Notes: a model not told the origin generated them from the sequence alone. Shown: positions 15,954-24,937, numbered from the stretch's first letter. The stretch is DNA of 64,000 nucleotides from Pseudomonadota bacterium (GCA_023458055.1 JAEXAW010000084.1:214184-278183), one strand, 5' to 3'. Program-made: numbers and translations.

Positions 15954-17294
15954 ATGGAAGACAAGGACCTCGAAAAGCGGTTTGCGATAGCATTTGCGAA
16001 CCATGACTTCGACGGCACACTTGCAAAACGCAGCCGCGAACTCTGGCCGCTTCTCGCGCCGTTCATGGACGAAATCGTCAAGGCGACGGCAGCGCGCACC
16101 TATGCGATGTACAAGCTTGAGATGCACGCGCCCGCGAACATTCAGGCTTATGCCGACAATGCGATCAATAATTTCTACAAGGTGAAGTTTCTCGATCTTG
16201 ATTCCCCTGAATGGATCAAGCTGATCTACTACACGGTCGAAGGAATGCAGAAACAGGGCATTGATGTCGGCGTGATGACGGCCGGATCGACCTATGAAGG
16301 CCGCATGATGGCGGTTGCGATAACCCAGCATCTCGGCCTCGAGGATAGCCGTGTGCCGGACTTCATCGACGCCATTATGGCCGCCAACAGCATCACAACG
16401 ACGATGATGAACGAAATCCATCAGGACTTGCTGGCGCAAGAGCTGGCCGCAGAGCGCAGCCGCGCGGCGAATGAATATGAAAACTCCATTGCCCGCTCGC
16501 TCACCAAGCTCAACAGCGATGGCAGTTCGCTAAAAGCCCAGGCCAATGACGCGAGCAGCTCGACCGCGGGGATGCTCGACAAGACCTCGCAGGTCGCGGC
16601 GGCAGCCGAACAATCGGCGATGGCGATGCGCGAGGCAGCGAATACCGCCGCCGGGCTCATTCGTGCGATCGAGGAAACCCGCAACGAAGTGGTCGCGACC
16701 AGCAACGTTACGGGCCGCGCAGCGGAACAGGCGGGCAGCGCGGTGGAACTGTCTGAAGACCTGTCGCGCCATGCCCAGTCGATTGAATCGATCCTTGGCC
16801 TCATCCGCGAGATTGCGGGCCAGACCAACCTGCTTGCCCTGAACGCCACGATTGAAGCCGCCCGCGCCGGCGATGCAGGGCGCGGCTTTGCGGTGGTTGC
16901 GCAGGAGGTCAAGCATCTTGCCGGGCAGACCGCGTCCGCGACCGATGAAATTGCCGGGAAGATTTCGGTGATCCAGACCGCCACCCGCAACACGGTTGAT
17001 GCGAGCAACTCGATCCGCGCAACCATCCTCGACGTCCAGCAGTCCGCCACCAAAATGCGCGAGGCGATGGATAATCAGGCGCAGATCGTGACACAGATTA
17101 CGGCCGCGATCGACGAAACCGCGCTCGCCGCCGATTCGATGTCGTCCACCGTCGACATGATCCGCAACGACACGGAGCGGATGGCGAATGAAATCAAATC
17201 CCTGAACTCGGGCTTCACCCAAGTGACGGGAACCATCAACGAGTTGCACGACAATTCGCGTAACTTCATGCAGCAGGTGATGAGCAAGGGCTAA
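15954..17294 (+). CDS. Soluble globin-coupled methyl-accepting chemotaxis protein, first of pair
   Basis: Cytoplasmic chemoreceptor of 446 residues with no membrane segment. Residues about 1-170 are a globin-coupled-sensor domain; residues about 190-446 are the MCP signalling domain with the hairpin tip SILGLIREIAGQTNLLALN and EAARAGDAGRGFAVVAQEV. Known globin-coupled MCPs (HemAT) sense O2. Comparing with the paralogue directly downstream, position 78 is Lys here (nine residues before the conserved Trp87) but His there; this is the place where HemAT-type proteins carry the heme-binding His. This copy may not bind heme. The ATG at 15954 is preferred over an upstream TTG (15909). No che genes are nearby. 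Confidence 0.88.
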   Translation: MEDKDLEKRFAIAFANHDFDGTLAKRSRELWPLLAPFMDEIVKATAARTYAMYKLEMHAPANIQAYADNAINNFYKVKFLDLDSPEWIKLIYYTVEGMQKQGIDVGVMTAGSTYEGRMMAVAITQHLGLEDSRVPDFIDAIMAANSITTTMMNEIHQDLLAQELAAERSRAANEYENSIARSLTKLNSDGSSLKAQANDASSSTAGMLDKTSQVAAAAEQSAMAMREAANTAAGLIRAIEETRNEVVATSNVTGRAAEQAGSAVELSEDLSRHAQSIESILGLIREIAGQTNLLALNATIEAARAGDAGRGFAVVAQEVKHLAGQTASATDEIAGKISVIQTATRNTVDASNSIRATILDVQQSATKMREAMDNQAQIVTQITAAIDETALAADSMSSTVDMIRNDTERMANEIKSLNSGFTQVTGTINELHDNSRNFMQQVMSKG

Positions 17295-17329
17295 TATAAA
17301 GGCCGCAGCCGTCGGGAGGGGAGCCAATC

Positions 17330-18664
17330 ATGCAGGATCCGGTAATACACGAGCGTTTCCGCACTATCGTCGCGCTCAACGATGTCGATCACATGTTGGA
17401 CAAAAATGCCCGCGACCTATGGCATCTGCTCGAACCGCATATGAAAGACATATTATATGCGCAGTGGGAGCATAGCTATTCGCGCATCCGACAGCTGCGC
17501 ATGTTCACGCGCGAATCCGCGACCAAGAATATGCCGGTTCTGGTGGCCTATTATCGCCGCCACATGCTCGAAATGACCAGCGGCAGCTGGCTCGACGGGC
17601 TCCAGGGTTATATCGAACGGCTCGATAAAAACGGCCTCAATCTGGATGAAATCCTGTCGAACAGCGCCTATTTCATGGACGTGCTCAGCGAATATGTTGA
17701 CCGCGCGGACATCAGCGACGCTGAACGTCGCCGGTTTGAAGCGGTCATCCGCAGCTTTCTCGCGCTCGAATTCATGGTGATCGGGATCATCTATGATAAC
17801 ATCATCGCCAAACGGATCGAGCGCACCCGCACCGAGCAGGCCGAAGCTTTCGACCGCGAAGTATCGGGCTATGTCGGCGGGCTCGCCTCCGACAGCCAGC
17901 AATTGCGCCAGCAAGCCGAAAGCGCCACCGGCTCGACGCGCGAAGTGCTCGAGCGCACCTCGCAGGTCGCGGCGGCTGCCGAACAGTCCGCCATGGCGAT
18001 GCGCGAAGCGGCGAACACCGCCGCCGGGCTGATCCGCGCAATCGAGGAAACCCGCCACGAGGTTGTCGGCGCCAACAGCATCTCCGAGCGCGCCGCAAGT
18101 GAAGCGGGGAGCGCGGTGCAGCTTTCCGAAACGCTGGCGCAGCACGCCCAGTCGATTGAATCGATCCTCGGCCTCATCCGCGATATTGCCGGGCAGACCA
18201 ATCTTCTCGCGCTCAATGCCACCATCGAGGCCGCGCGGGCGGGCGATGCGGGACGCGGTTTTGCGGTGGTTGCGCAAGAAGTGAAATCGCTCGCCAACCA
18301 GACCGCGCAGGCGACCGATGAAATTGCGGCCACCGTCTCCGCGATCCAGTCGGCGACGCGCAGCACGGTCGAGATGAGCGGCTCCATCCACGACACCATC
18401 GCCGAAGTGGCCGCCGCGGCCAACCGCATCCGCGAGGCGATGGACAATCAGGCGCAGATCGTCACGACCATCACCGCCGCTGTCGATGAAACCGCGCTCG
18501 CCGCCGATTCGATGTCCGGCACCATCGATATCATTCGCGAAGACACCGAGAAGGTCACCGGCGAAATTGACGCGCTGCGCGATGGTTTCCTCAATGTCGG
18601 CAATGTGATCGAAACGCTGCGCGAAACCTCAAGCAACTTCGCCCGCCGCGTTGCCAACGGTTAA
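17330..18664 (+). CDS. Soluble globin-coupled methyl-accepting chemotaxis protein, second of pair
   Basis: Cytoplasmic chemoreceptor of 444 residues, paralogue of the gene 35 bp upstream. The N-terminal globin-coupled-sensor domain (about 1-165) keeps His78 in YYRRHML, nine residues before Trp87, the expected heme proximal position, so it is a plausible O2 or redox sensor. The signalling domain (about 190-444) is nearly identical to the first copy, including the tip SILGLIRDIAGQTNLLALN. GGGAGGGGAG precedes the ATG. The high similarity of signalling domains and divergence of sensor domains indicate tandem duplication followed by sensor change. Confidence 0.9.
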   Translation: MQDPVIHERFRTIVALNDVDHMLDKNARDLWHLLEPHMKDILYAQWEHSYSRIRQLRMFTRESATKNMPVLVAYYRRHMLEMTSGSWLDGLQGYIERLDKNGLNLDEILSNSAYFMDVLSEYVDRADISDAERRRFEAVIRSFLALEFMVIGIIYDNIIAKRIERTRTEQAEAFDREVSGYVGGLASDSQQLRQQAESATGSTREVLERTSQVAAAAEQSAMAMREAANTAAGLIRAIEETRHEVVGANSISERAASEAGSAVQLSETLAQHAQSIESILGLIRDIAGQTNLLALNATIEAARAGDAGRGFAVVAQEVKSLANQTAQATDEIAATVSAIQSATRSTVEMSGSIHDTIAEVAAAANRIREAMDNQAQIVTTITAAVDETALAADSMSGTIDIIREDTEKVTGEIDALRDGFLNVGNVIETLRETSSNFARRVANG

Positions 18665-18724
18665 GCGCGCCCGGCCCCTCTTGGCGCTTGCGCAACGGCG
18701 TGCGGCACGGCATGACAAGCGCCG

Positions 18725-19420
18725 ATGGATCAAACACATATTCTGCTGACAGGGGCAAGCCGGGGCATCGGGGCAGCGATTGCGGAGCGGCTGGGGAATG
18801 ACGAAAATGTGCGGCTGGTGACGACCAGCAGCGCGAGCGGCGATCTTTCCAATCCCGCCACGCCCTCGCTCATCTGGGCCGACGCGCGCGACCAGCTTGA
18901 AGGCCGCATCGACGTCCTCATCAACAATGCGGGCGTGTTCGAGGCCAACCCGGTCGATTTGTCCGAGATCGAATGGCTGGAAAACTGGCATTATACGATG
19001 GACGTCAACCTCACCTCGGCGGCCTTGCTGTGCCGCGAGGCGGTGCTGCACTTCCAGGGTTTTGACGGCGGCCGCATCGTCAATATTGCGAGCCGCGCCG
19101 CTTATCGCGGGGATAGCCCGCAGCATTGGCATTATGCCGCTTCCAAGGCCGGGATGGTCGCGATGACCAAATCGATCGCGCGCGGTTTTGCCAAGGATGA
19201 CATTCTCGCCTTCGCCATTTGTCCGGGCTTTACCATGACGGGCATGGCCGAAGACTATCTCGAAAGCCGCGGCGGCGACCAATTGCTGCAGGATATCCCG
19301 CTCGGCCGCGTCGCGATGCCCGACGAGGTTGCCGAGATCGCCGCCTTCTGCGCGCTCCAGGCCCCGCCCTCGATGACCGGCGCGGTGCTCGATGTGAACG
19401 GGGCAAGCTATGTCCGCTAG
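18725..19420 (+). CDS. Short-chain dehydrogenase/reductase
   Basis: NAD(P)-dependent oxidoreductase of 231 residues with a classical SDR layout: cofactor loop TGASRGIG at 9-16, NNAG at 67-70, Ser123 in NIASR, and the YxxxK pair Tyr137/Lys141 in HYAASK. CPGFTMTGM near 166-174 and LDVNGASYV at the C-terminus complete the pattern. It is somewhat shorter than the usual 250 residues because of a short segment after the second strand. Substrate unknown. Its last 11 bases overlap the start of the metallo-beta-lactamase gene, so the two are translated together. Confidence 0.92.
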   Translation: MDQTHILLTGASRGIGAAIAERLGNDENVRLVTTSSASGDLSNPATPSLIWADARDQLEGRIDVLINNAGVFEANPVDLSEIEWLENWHYTMDVNLTSAALLCREAVLHFQGFDGGRIVNIASRAAYRGDSPQHWHYAASKAGMVAMTKSIARGFAKDDILAFAICPGFTMTGMAEDYLESRGGDQLLQDIPLGRVAMPDEVAEIAAFCALQAPPSMTGAVLDVNGASYVR

Positions 19421-20315
19421 GCTGCTCTTTACGGGCCTTGCGGCTGCATTAGCCGGTTGCACGGCCCCGCAAGCTGCATCTCCGACCCTCCCGGATCGCG
19501 CTGATGGCATGGCTTTGGCAAAGGCATGCGAAGGGCGCGACGGATGGAGTGATCCGGCCCCGCCTGCGCGCATCCACGGCAACACTTATTATGTCGGGAC
19601 ATGCGGTATCAGCGCGATCCTGATCGATACAAGCCAAGGGCTCGTGGTGATCGACGCCGCAACCGATAAAGCGGCGCCAATGATTTTGGAGAATATCCGT
19701 GCCCTCGGTTTTGATCCCAAAAATATCCGTTATCTTCTCGCCAGCCATGAACATCTCGATCATGTCGGCGGGCTTGCCGGGATCCAGCAGGCAAGCGGCG
19801 CACCGGTTTATGCGTTGGCCGCAGCACAGACATCGCTGACGACCGGCGAAATGGACCGCGCCGACCCGCAGCATGGCAGCTTCCCGCCCGTGAAAGGCGT
19901 CACCATCAAGGGCATTCTGGAGGACGGAGCGATGCTGCCGATAAAAGGGCTTGATCTCACCGTTCACGCCACGCCCGCCCATACGCCGGGCGGTACCAGT
20001 TGGACCTGGCGATCCTGCGAGGGGGATGATTGCCGTACCATCGCCTATGTCGACAGCTTGTCGGCGGTGTCCTCCGACAGCTACCGCTTCACCGATCATC
20101 CTGACTATGTTGCGATGATGCGCAAAACCATCGCCCGCATACCCAGCCTGCCCTGTGATATTCTCCTCACCCCGCATCCGGGGGCCAGCAACGTCCACGC
20201 GCGGATCGCTGGCAATGCGCCGCTGGTCGATGCAGGCGGCTGCAAGACCTATGCAGATGCGGCGACCGCCCGGCTTGACGCGCGGCTCGCCAAGGAAAAG
20301 GCGGACGCCCCGTGA
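19410..20315 (+). CDS. Subclass B3 metallo-beta-lactamase, lipoprotein-type signal
   Basis: Zinc hydrolase of 301 residues. All B3 ligands are seen: HEHLDH at 113-118 (His113, His115, Asp117, His118), His191 in HTPGGTSWTW and His256 in LTPHPGASN, together with the DSLSAVSSDSYRF loop near 205-217 that is typical of B3 enzymes such as L1. The N-terminus (LAGC, Cys17) is a lipobox, so the enzyme may be tethered to a membrane. Environmental B3 enzymes can hydrolyse penicillins, cephalosporins and carbapenems; activity here is untested. It overlaps the SDR gene upstream (11 nt) and prmA downstream (GTGA). Confidence 0.9.
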   Translation: MSARLLFTGLAAALAGCTAPQAASPTLPDRADGMALAKACEGRDGWSDPAPPARIHGNTYYVGTCGISAILIDTSQGLVVIDAATDKAAPMILENIRALGFDPKNIRYLLASHEHLDHVGGLAGIQQASGAPVYALAAAQTSLTTGEMDRADPQHGSFPPVKGVTIKGILEDGAMLPIKGLDLTVHATPAHTPGGTSWTWRSCEGDDCRTIAYVDSLSAVSSDSYRFTDHPDYVAMMRKTIARIPSLPCDILLTPHPGASNVHARIAGNAPLVDAGGCKTYADAATARLDARLAKEKADAP

Positions 20316-21286
20316 GCAGTTGGAAACTCACCCTCCCCTGCACCCGGGCCGAGGCCGAATATCTGTCGGGCGAGGTGCCTGCCTTGACGTTGCTCGACCC
20401 CGAACCCGTCATCGTCACCTCCGAGGTTGACGAGGATATGGATGCGTGGCGGATGGACGCCTATTTCGAGGCCAAACCGGGGAAGAAAGTCATCCGGGCT
20501 ATTCAGGCCGAAATTCCGAGCGCGGCCAAGGCCAAGCCGGTGCTGGAAAAAATGCCCGACGAAGATTGGGTGACGCTTAGTCAGTCGGGGATCGAGCCAG
20601 TCCATGCCGGCCGTTTCTATGTCCACACGGCAGAAAATAGGGGTACGGTTCCGCCCGGCGCGCACCCGATCCGCATTGATGCGGGGCTCGCCTTTGGCAC
20701 GGGGACGCATGAGACGACCGCCGGGTGTCTTGCCATGCTCGACCGGGCGCACGCGCGCGGTGAGCGGTTCCGCTATGTTGCAGACATCGGCGCGGGCACG
20801 GGGCTGCTCGCTTTTGCGGCGCTCCATTTATGGCCCCGCGCCTATGCGACCGCCTCGGACATTGACCCGATCAGTATTGCTGTGACCCGCGACAATGCCG
20901 CGATCAACGGCGTACGCGAAGGCCAGCAGCAGGGCGCGGTCGCGCTCGCGGTCGCGTCCGGCACCGATCATGAATTGATCCGGAGGCGCGCGCCTTATGA
21001 TCTGGTGATCGCCAATATTTTGGCGGGGCCGCTGATCGAACTTGCGCCGTCCTTGGCGGAGATTACCGCGCCGGGCGGCACGCTGATCCTCGCCGGATTG
21101 CTCAACCGCCAGCAGGAGGCCGTCGCCCGCGCCTATCGTACCCAAGGCTTCCGCCTCGCCGAAAGCGCGCCCAATGACGATTGGCCGACGCTTCGGTTGG
21201 TGAAGCGCCAGCGCGTCGGCTGGCGGCGCAAGGTCCGCGCCAATGGTCGCACCAGTCAACCGCCCGGCGATTTCGGCAGCTGGTGA
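20312..21286 (+). CDS. prmA: Ribosomal protein L11 methyltransferase
   Basis: SAM-dependent methyltransferase of 324 residues that trimethylates ribosomal protein L11. A small N-terminal substrate-recognition domain (1-60) is followed by the linker and the catalytic domain with DAGLAFGTGTHETT at 123-136, the SAM motif DIGAGTG at 148-154 and ANILAGPL, the post-I NPxY-like PrmA motif. The GTG start at 20312 overlaps the stop of the beta-lactamase gene (GTGA). The C-terminal 20 residues (RRKVRANGRTSQPPGD) are a basic extension. Confidence 0.92.
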   Translation: MSSWKLTLPCTRAEAEYLSGEVPALTLLDPEPVIVTSEVDEDMDAWRMDAYFEAKPGKKVIRAIQAEIPSAAKAKPVLEKMPDEDWVTLSQSGIEPVHAGRFYVHTAENRGTVPPGAHPIRIDAGLAFGTGTHETTAGCLAMLDRAHARGERFRYVADIGAGTGLLAFAALHLWPRAYATASDIDPISIAVTRDNAAINGVREGQQQGAVALAVASGTDHELIRRRAPYDLVIANILAGPLIELAPSLAEITAPGGTLILAGLLNRQQEAVARAYRTQGFRLAESAPNDDWPTLRLVKRQRVGWRRKVRANGRTSQPPGDFGSW

Positions 21287-21393
21287 CGAGACATCACTGT
21301 CCGGAATCAGTATCGGTCAAAGGGTTTTCCAGCCTTCGGTCGCTGATCGCTGCGGGGTCGGAACCCTTACGTCCCTATCGCCGTTGATAGGCT

Positions 21394-22068
21394 ATGACAC
21401 GATCGCTCACCCTCCACCTGTCTGCTGCAGCTTTATGTAGTTTTGCGGTGGCCGGGTGCGACCGGACGCCGCACGAAAGCCCAACCGTGCCCGAAAACAC
21501 CGGCATTGCTTCCGGGGCGTCGGATGCGAAAATATCGGCGTCACCAACGGGTTCTGATGGAGATGCGCCGCGCATTGTGCGCGATGAGCCTTCGCCCCCC
21601 AAGGCGACGGACAAATCGACCGCAGCCGGCATATCCTCCGAATATACTCAAATTCCGGGCTCCGGCTGCAAACGCATCGCCTATACCGAGGAAGGGGCGA
21701 GCTCGGTGTTCCAATGCGTCGGCTACGCCGGCATTCCCTTGTTCATCAAGGACGGCGACGCCCGCACTGATCTTGACGCAGGTGCGCAATCCGAATTCCG
21801 GTCGCGCGGCGAATTCAACAGTCCCGGCGCCACCGTCGAATGGCGGATCGCGCCCGACGGCAAGCCGTTTGCGATCATTTATCGCCTGGTTACCGACATG
21901 GATGACCAGCCGCGCCAGACCTGGCTTGTTGCCGAAACGATTGGCACGGCGGGCAAGCCGGGCTGCCGTATCGCCGAAATCGCGGGCAGCACGCCCGATG
22001 CTAACGCAGCAGCGCGCGCTGCTGCAGACCGTTTCTTCGCCGCAAAACAGCCCTGCCCGAAGGTTTGA
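21394..22068 (+). CDS. Lipoprotein of unknown function
   Basis: A 224-residue lipoprotein: signal peptide with lipobox VAGC (Cys22), then a low-complexity Ser/Pro/Asp-rich linker (about 25-80) and a compact domain (85-224) with six further cysteines spaced as GCKRI, FQCVG, GCRI, QPCPKV, which may form disulphides. I do not recognise the family. It stands between prmA and the glycine-zipper gene with gaps of over 100 bp on both sides, so it is probably a single gene. Confidence 0.7.
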   Translation: MTRSLTLHLSAAALCSFAVAGCDRTPHESPTVPENTGIASGASDAKISASPTGSDGDAPRIVRDEPSPPKATDKSTAAGISSEYTQIPGSGCKRIAYTEEGASSVFQCVGYAGIPLFIKDGDARTDLDAGAQSEFRSRGEFNSPGATVEWRIAPDGKPFAIIYRLVTDMDDQPRQTWLVAETIGTAGKPGCRIAEIAGSTPDANAAARAAADRFFAAKQPCPKV

Positions 22069-22194
22069 TCGCCGCATTTCATCGGCGGGTCGGCTCGGCT
22101 CATCGTGTTGTATTCTGTTCATGCAACTCCCGTTCAGGCCCGCTCGTTGATGACGCGATGGTAATCGAAAACCAGAAGAAAGGGAGCTAACCCC

Positions 22195-22548
22195 ATGTCT
22201 ATGATGATGGCCGCACTGATGGCCGTAAGCCCGATGCCCGCAACGGCGACTATTCCGTCCTATATGCCGGACCTCACCAGCTCGACGACGAGCGAGCTTT
22301 ACAAGAAAAAGCGCTATAACAGCCGCGCGCTGCGCAGCAACGAGCGCTTGTGGCAAGACAATCAGGGCCGCTGGCGTTGTAAGCGCGATAACGGCACGAC
22401 CGGTCTGGTGATCGGCGGCGTCGTTGGCGGTGTTGCCGGACACGAGATTGCCGGACGCGGCGACCGCACGCTTGGCGCGGTAATCGGTGCTGGCGTGGGC
22501 GCGCTCGCCGGTCGCGAGATTGATCGTCGCGGCGGACGTTGCCAATAA
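22195..22548 (+). CDS. Glycine-zipper 2TM domain protein
   Basis: Exported or membrane protein of 117 residues. After an N-terminal hydrophobic stretch (1-20, signal-like) and a basic region, residues about 70-109 form two glycine-zipper helices (GLVIGGVVGGVAGHEIAG and GAVIGAGVGALAGREI), the Rick_17kDa pattern of outer-membrane surface antigens. A conserved QGRWRCKRDNGTTG block precedes them. GAAAGGGAG lies just before the ATG. A terminator follows 53 bp after the stop. Confidence 0.8.
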   Translation: MSMMMAALMAVSPMPATATIPSYMPDLTSSTTSELYKKKRYNSRALRSNERLWQDNQGRWRCKRDNGTTGLVIGGVVGGVAGHEIAGRGDRTLGAVIGAGVGALAGREIDRRGGRCQ

Positions 22549-22601
22549 AGCCATGGCCAAGGGCCAGAATTACGGTCCTTTCACAATGCAAAATAGCGAA
22601 G

Positions 22602-22628
22602 GAGCGGGTTCTCGGCCCGCTCTTTTTT
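22602..22628 (+). terminator. Intrinsic terminator
   Basis: GAGCGGG (22602-22608) pairs with CCCGCTC (22616-22622), followed by six T residues. It ends the glycine-zipper gene transcript. Confidence 0.88.
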
Positions 22629-22821
22629 CATGTTATGTCCAGTTTCCCTGTCCGTCGCAAAATGTGACACCGCGAATTTTCCGGGTTGCACCGCTCTAGT
22701 GCGCGGTTAAAGTGTGCCTCCAACGGGGAGGCTTCAGCTGAATACAGCCATTCATCATCCCTCAGGGTCGCTTGTTTCATGCGCTTTCGCCCTTTTGCGA
22801 AAGTGACTAAGGAGGACTGAA

Positions 22822-23589
22822 GTGAAGAAATATTTAGCGGTTTTTGCTGCGTTATCGATGTGCGCCGGGGCGACTCCTGCACTTGCCAAAAAGGAAGATA
22901 AATCGTCCGGGCGCAAGGCACAGGAAGCCGCACAGGCGCAGATTCCCGTTTGTCAGCGCAAACTCGGTGCCGTCGCCATCGTTGAACCGGATTATCACTG
23001 GTGGTCCGATTACGGCCTCAGTTCCCCGGAAGCATTGCTCAAGGTCATGGTTATGAAGTCGGGCTGTTTCAGCCTGGTTGATCGCGGCAAGGGCTTGCAG
23101 AATCGCAACCTCGAACGCGCACTCGGTGATTCGGGTGAATTGCAACGCGGCTCGAACATCGGCAAGCGCCAGGTCAAGGCAGCGGACTATTTTCTCGTGC
23201 CCGATCTCGTCTCGCGCAACCGTGATTCCGGCGGCGGCGGCATTGGCGGCGGCCTTGGTGGTCTGATCGGCGGCGGCCTTGGTGCCATTGCGGGCGGACT
23301 TAAGGTGAAGAAGAAGGAAGCCAATGTCACGCTGACTTTGGTCAACTCGCGCACCACCGAGCAAGAACGCATCACCGAAGGCTATGCCCGCAAAACTGAC
23401 GTCGGCTTTGGTGGCGGCGGTCTTGGCGTGTTCGGCGGCGCACTGGGTGCAGTCGGCGGATCAAGCTACGAAAACACCGAAATCGGACAGGTTATTGTCG
23501 TCGCTTATCTCAAAGCCTATCGCGACATGGTAACGCAATTGGGCGGCCTCCCCCTCGATCCGAGCGCCGCAGCACCGCGCGCGGAATAA
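22822..23589 (+). CDS. CsgG/HfaB-like exported protein
   Basis: A 255-residue protein with a signal peptide (1-22, cut after ALA). The fold pattern resembles the CsgG/HfaB family of outer-membrane secretion or holdfast-anchor proteins: an early VAIVEPD strand, KSGCFSLVDRGKGLQNRNLER near 74-94 and a RQVKAADYFLVPDLV segment. Two glycine-rich stretches (about 133-155 and 193-214) replace what is usually the membrane hairpin. There is no lipobox cysteine, unlike CsgG, and no curli or holdfast genes are adjacent. Start is the GTG at 22822 with AAGGAGG upstream. Confidence 0.65.
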   Translation: MKKYLAVFAALSMCAGATPALAKKEDKSSGRKAQEAAQAQIPVCQRKLGAVAIVEPDYHWWSDYGLSSPEALLKVMVMKSGCFSLVDRGKGLQNRNLERALGDSGELQRGSNIGKRQVKAADYFLVPDLVSRNRDSGGGGIGGGLGGLIGGGLGAIAGGLKVKKKEANVTLTLVNSRTTEQERITEGYARKTDVGFGGGGLGVFGGALGAVGGSSYENTEIGQVIVVAYLKAYRDMVTQLGGLPLDPSAAAPRAE

Positions 23590-23610
23590 GCTTTCAGGGG
23601 CATTAAAACA

Positions 23611-23650
23611 AAACCCCCGCCAGTGGTTGAAACTGGCGGGGGTTTTTGTT
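23611..23650. terminator. Bidirectional intrinsic terminator
   Basis: 14-bp arms (23611-23624 and 23632-23645), AAACCCCCGCCAGT with ACTGGCGGGGGTTT, give T-runs in both directions. It lies between the CsgG-like gene and the convergent peroxiredoxin gene. Confidence 0.88.
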
Positions 23651-23669
23651 TGCCCCTTTGGCGGACAAG

Positions 23670-24239
23670 TTAACGCCCTAAAGCTTCCACCGCCGCCAGC
23701 GTATTTTTGACATGATCTACATAGTTCATGTCGCTGTGGACATAGGTGATGCGTCCATCGCGCGCGATGACAAAGCTGGTGCGGTTGGTCATGTTGAGCG
23801 CCGGAAGCCGGACACCATAGGCCTTGGTGATTGCCGGGGTCGCGACCGCAACCGGGAATTTGGACCGGCACACCTCGGTCGAGAAACGCTGAAGGTCGGT
23901 GATATTATCGGTCGACATGCCGATCACTGTCGCTCCGGCTGCCGCGAACCGATCATGATTTTCGGCAAAAGCCGCAGTTTCCAGCGTGCAGCCCTTGGTG
24001 AAGGCTTTTGGGAAGAAGTAGAGCACCACCGGCCCGCGGGCGAGCTGTTTTCTGAGGTCCAGCGTGAAGGTCTTTCCGCCCAGCGCGCCTTGGGTCACAA
24101 ACATCGGCGCGCGGGTGCCGGTCTTGATCGCGGCCGAACTGAGGCCAGGCCGGAAAATCAGCAATGCGGCCACCGCAACAGCGAGTGCGAGTAATGCGTA
24201 ACGCAACAGCGAACGCCGATTTACGGTGCTGGATGCCAT
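23670..24239 (-). CDS. Membrane-anchored or exported peroxiredoxin (BCP-like)
   Basis: Thiol peroxidase of 189 residues with an N-terminal twin-arginine-like start and a hydrophobic segment (10-29), so it acts on the periplasmic side. The thioredoxin-fold domain has the peroxidatic cysteine Cys84 in FPKAFTKGCT and a probable resolving cysteine Cys124 in STEVCRSKFP, a spacing unlike the classic five-residue BCP pair. Redox partner unknown. The ATG has AAGGAGA upstream. It diverges from the RidA gene. Confidence 0.88.
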   Translation of the reverse strand: MASSTVNRRSLLRYALLALAVAVAALLIFRPGLSSAAIKTGTRAPMFVTQGALGGKTFTLDLRKQLARGPVVLYFFPKAFTKGCTLETAAFAENHDRFAAAGATVIGMSTDNITDLQRFSTEVCRSKFPVAVATPAITKAYGVRLPALNMTNRTSFVIARDGRITYVHSDMNYVDHVKNTLAAVEALGR

Positions 24240-24340
24240 GATCTGTCTCCTTGGAACCCGCCCCTTGGCCGGTTGGCAGATATGCTATACCTCTGCCGCG
24301 ATCACGTCCAGCAATGAAAACAGGGGAAGAGGAGCTACCA

Positions 24341-24865
24341 ATGACCATATCGAAACCCGCACAGTTGATCTGTCTCGCAGCCCTCATCATGTCTTCGACC
24401 GCGCTGGCAAAGCAAGGCGCGACGATTTCGCGTAATGCCAATCCGGAAAACCCCAAAGCGATCATCCTCCAGTCGGTGATCGTGCCGGCCAATGCGGAAT
24501 GGCTGCTCTTGTCAGGGATTGTGCCGCATCCGGTGGATCGCGAAAAAGCCAGGACCGTGCCGCCGACCAGCGTCGCGGACTATGGCGATACCTATACGCA
24601 AACCAAAAGCGTGCTGGCGCGGATTGAGGGCGCGTTGGCCGTCAAAGGCTATAAGCTGAGCGACGTGGTGCGGCTCACTGTCTATCTCGTCGCTGATCCG
24701 GCGACCGGCAAGATGGATTTTGACGGCATGAACAGAGCCTATCGCGAACATTTCGGTATGGCGGCAAACCCCAATATCGTTTCGCGATCAACGGTCGAGG
24801 TAAAGGCGCTCGCCGCCCCCGGGCTGCTGGTTGAAATTGAAGCAACCGCCGCCAGGGCGCGCTGA
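24341..24865 (+). CDS. Exported RidA (YjgF/UK114) family protein
   Basis: RidA-fold protein of 174 residues with a signal peptide (1-23, cut after ALA). Cytoplasmic RidA deaminates reactive enamines; this member is exported, a variant often seen in sphingomonads. The domain shows DVVRLTVYLVAD near 108-119 and the arginine-bearing VSRSTVEVKAL segment corresponding to the substrate-carboxylate arginine of RidA, ending in VEIEATA. There is a 15-residue insertion (PHPVDREKARTVPPT) near 65-80. GGAAGAGGAG precedes the ATG at 24341. Substrate unknown. Confidence 0.85.
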   Translation: MTISKPAQLICLAALIMSSTALAKQGATISRNANPENPKAIILQSVIVPANAEWLLLSGIVPHPVDREKARTVPPTSVADYGDTYTQTKSVLARIEGALAVKGYKLSDVVRLTVYLVADPATGKMDFDGMNRAYREHFGMAANPNIVSRSTVEVKALAAPGLLVEIEATAARAR

Positions 24866-24884
24866 TCCGCATCCGAATATAAAA

Positions 24885-24912
24885 CGGCCCGGTCCATCGC
24901 TGAACCGGGCCG
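24885..24912 (-). terminator. Intrinsic terminator of the OmpA-family gene
   Basis: CGGCCCGGT (24885-24893) pairs with ACCGGGCCG (24904-24912); on the minus strand the stem is followed by TTTTAT. It lies 26 bp past the OmpA-family stop and may also stop RidA transcripts. Confidence 0.75.
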
Positions 24913-24937
24913 CCTGATTGATCAGTTTAAACTGGTC

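Noticed and set aside
22628..22780. Minus-strand ORF of about 50 residues starting MKQATLRDDEWLY
   Set aside because: It has a weak AAAGGG upstream, but it lies in the promoter region of the CsgG-like gene, contains a palindrome, and no family resemblance is seen.
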